A DNA stretch of 64,000 nucleotides from Gemmatimonadetes bacterium T265 (GTDB lineage Bacteria; Gemmatimonadota; Gemmatimonadetes; Gemmatimonadales; Gemmatimonadaceae): the NCBI GenBank assembly GCA_019973575.1, contig BPUI01000001.1, forward strand, positions 868,001-932,000, read 5' to 3'. Made by a program: the position numbers and the translations under genes. Shown piece after piece: positions 63,760-64,000 of the stretch; position 1 is the stretch's first letter, and each line of letters starts with the position of its first letter. A model generated the notes under the pieces. The model was not told the origin of the DNA and searched no databases. It worked only from the letters and a program-made list of their open reading frames with translations.

Positions 63760-64000
63760 TGGGGGCCGCGGCGCGGACGTTCCGCTACGTGACCGCCGAC
63801 GTCTTCACCGACCGTCAGTTCGGCGGCAACCCGCTCGCGGTGGTGCTCGACGCGCGCGGGATGACGGACGAGGAGATGCTCGCGGTGACCCGCGAGTTCA
63901 ACTACTCGGAGACGACGTTCGTGCTGCCGCCGGAGCGCGGCGGCGCGGCGCGGGTGCGGATCTTCACGCCGGCGGCGGAGATCCCGTTCGCCGGACACCC
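63759..64000 (+). CDS. PhzF-family protein (3' end outside window)
   Basis: The first 80 codons of a PhzF-fold isomerase/epimerase-like protein: YVTADVFTDRQFGGNPLAVVLDA, the EFNYSETTFVLPP motif with the catalytic Glu, and FTPAAEIPFAGHP. Family members include phenazine biosynthetic isomerases, but most are of unknown substrate. GTG 63759 overlaps the pruA stop by one base. Confidence 0.88.
   Translation, partial: MGAAARTFRYVTADVFTDRQFGGNPLAVVLDARGMTDEEMLAVTREFNYSETTFVLPPERGGAARVRIFTPAAEIPFAGH

Overview
The window looks like chromosome of a high-GC (roughly 73-74% by eye), diderm, heterotrophic bacterium. My best guess is a Gemmatimonadota member (Gemmatimonas/Gemmatirosa-like). The reasons are: outer-membrane proteins (a Wzi-like barrel, a Tad secretin, a large protease-propeller-barrel protein) together with a SufR-SufBCDSU operon of the SufU type; many secreted beta-lactamase-fold hydrolases; GTG starts and ATGA/GTGA gene overlaps. 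I see no rRNA, tRNA, CRISPR array, prophage or transposase. The lineage call is inference only.

Layout. 0-11 kb holds housekeeping genes: a 5'-truncated acyl-CoA dehydrogenase, a matrixin-like protease, a TrxR-like flavoprotein, a class C beta-lactamase-fold hydrolase, a SufT/MIP18-like protein, a divergent LspA, RNase D, an AI-2E-type permease, an ICMT-like methyltransferase and an FdxA-type ferredoxin. 11.6-18.4 kb carries envelope genes: the protease/TolB-propeller/barrel protein, an M23 lipoprotein with a YhbY-like RNA-binding protein, a Wzi-like protein, and a membrane-anchored acyl-carrier-like protein without the serine. 18.5-25 kb is a complete suf operon (sufR-B-C-D-S-U), tightly overlapped except where a repeat separates sufB from sufC. 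25-33 kb is mixed: Uma2, a serine hydrolase, YciI, a Fer4/CDGSH protein, an EndoIII-like glycosylase with a long acidic tail next to a possible SRA-like protein, and a NatAB-type ABC exporter.

33.1-43.0 kb is a full minus-strand Tad/Flp pilus locus (flp, tadV, tadE, cpaB, cpaC, tadZ, tadA, tadB, tadC, tadG). 43.4-44.8 kb is an envelope-stress-like trio (YqjD-like, Holin-X, DUF3618), followed by a bacilliredoxin and an orphan GroES-like protein. 46-56 kb is a surface-glycan cluster: a GT-C-like membrane protein, two methyltransferases, a GT2, two tandem paralogous membrane sulfatase-fold proteins and a 46-aa conserved small protein. Next to it are a 21-codon ORF with a textbook double-glycine leader and an esterase-fold protein lacking its catalytic Ser and His. 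56.6-64 kb has signal peptidase I, a SWIB protein with a histone H1-like tail, an alpha/beta hydrolase, a receiver-HisKA protein without an ATPase domain, a sialidase-like lipoprotein, P5C dehydrogenase and a 3'-truncated PhzF.

Across the whole window the heptamer GTTAGGC/GCCTAAC recurs at 28 sites, about five times my composition-based expectation. It sits mostly as a TTA-GGC Leu-Gly pair and also at several TAG stop codons. That dispersed word, the double-glycine micro-ORF and the catalytically stripped proteins are the most unusual signals here.
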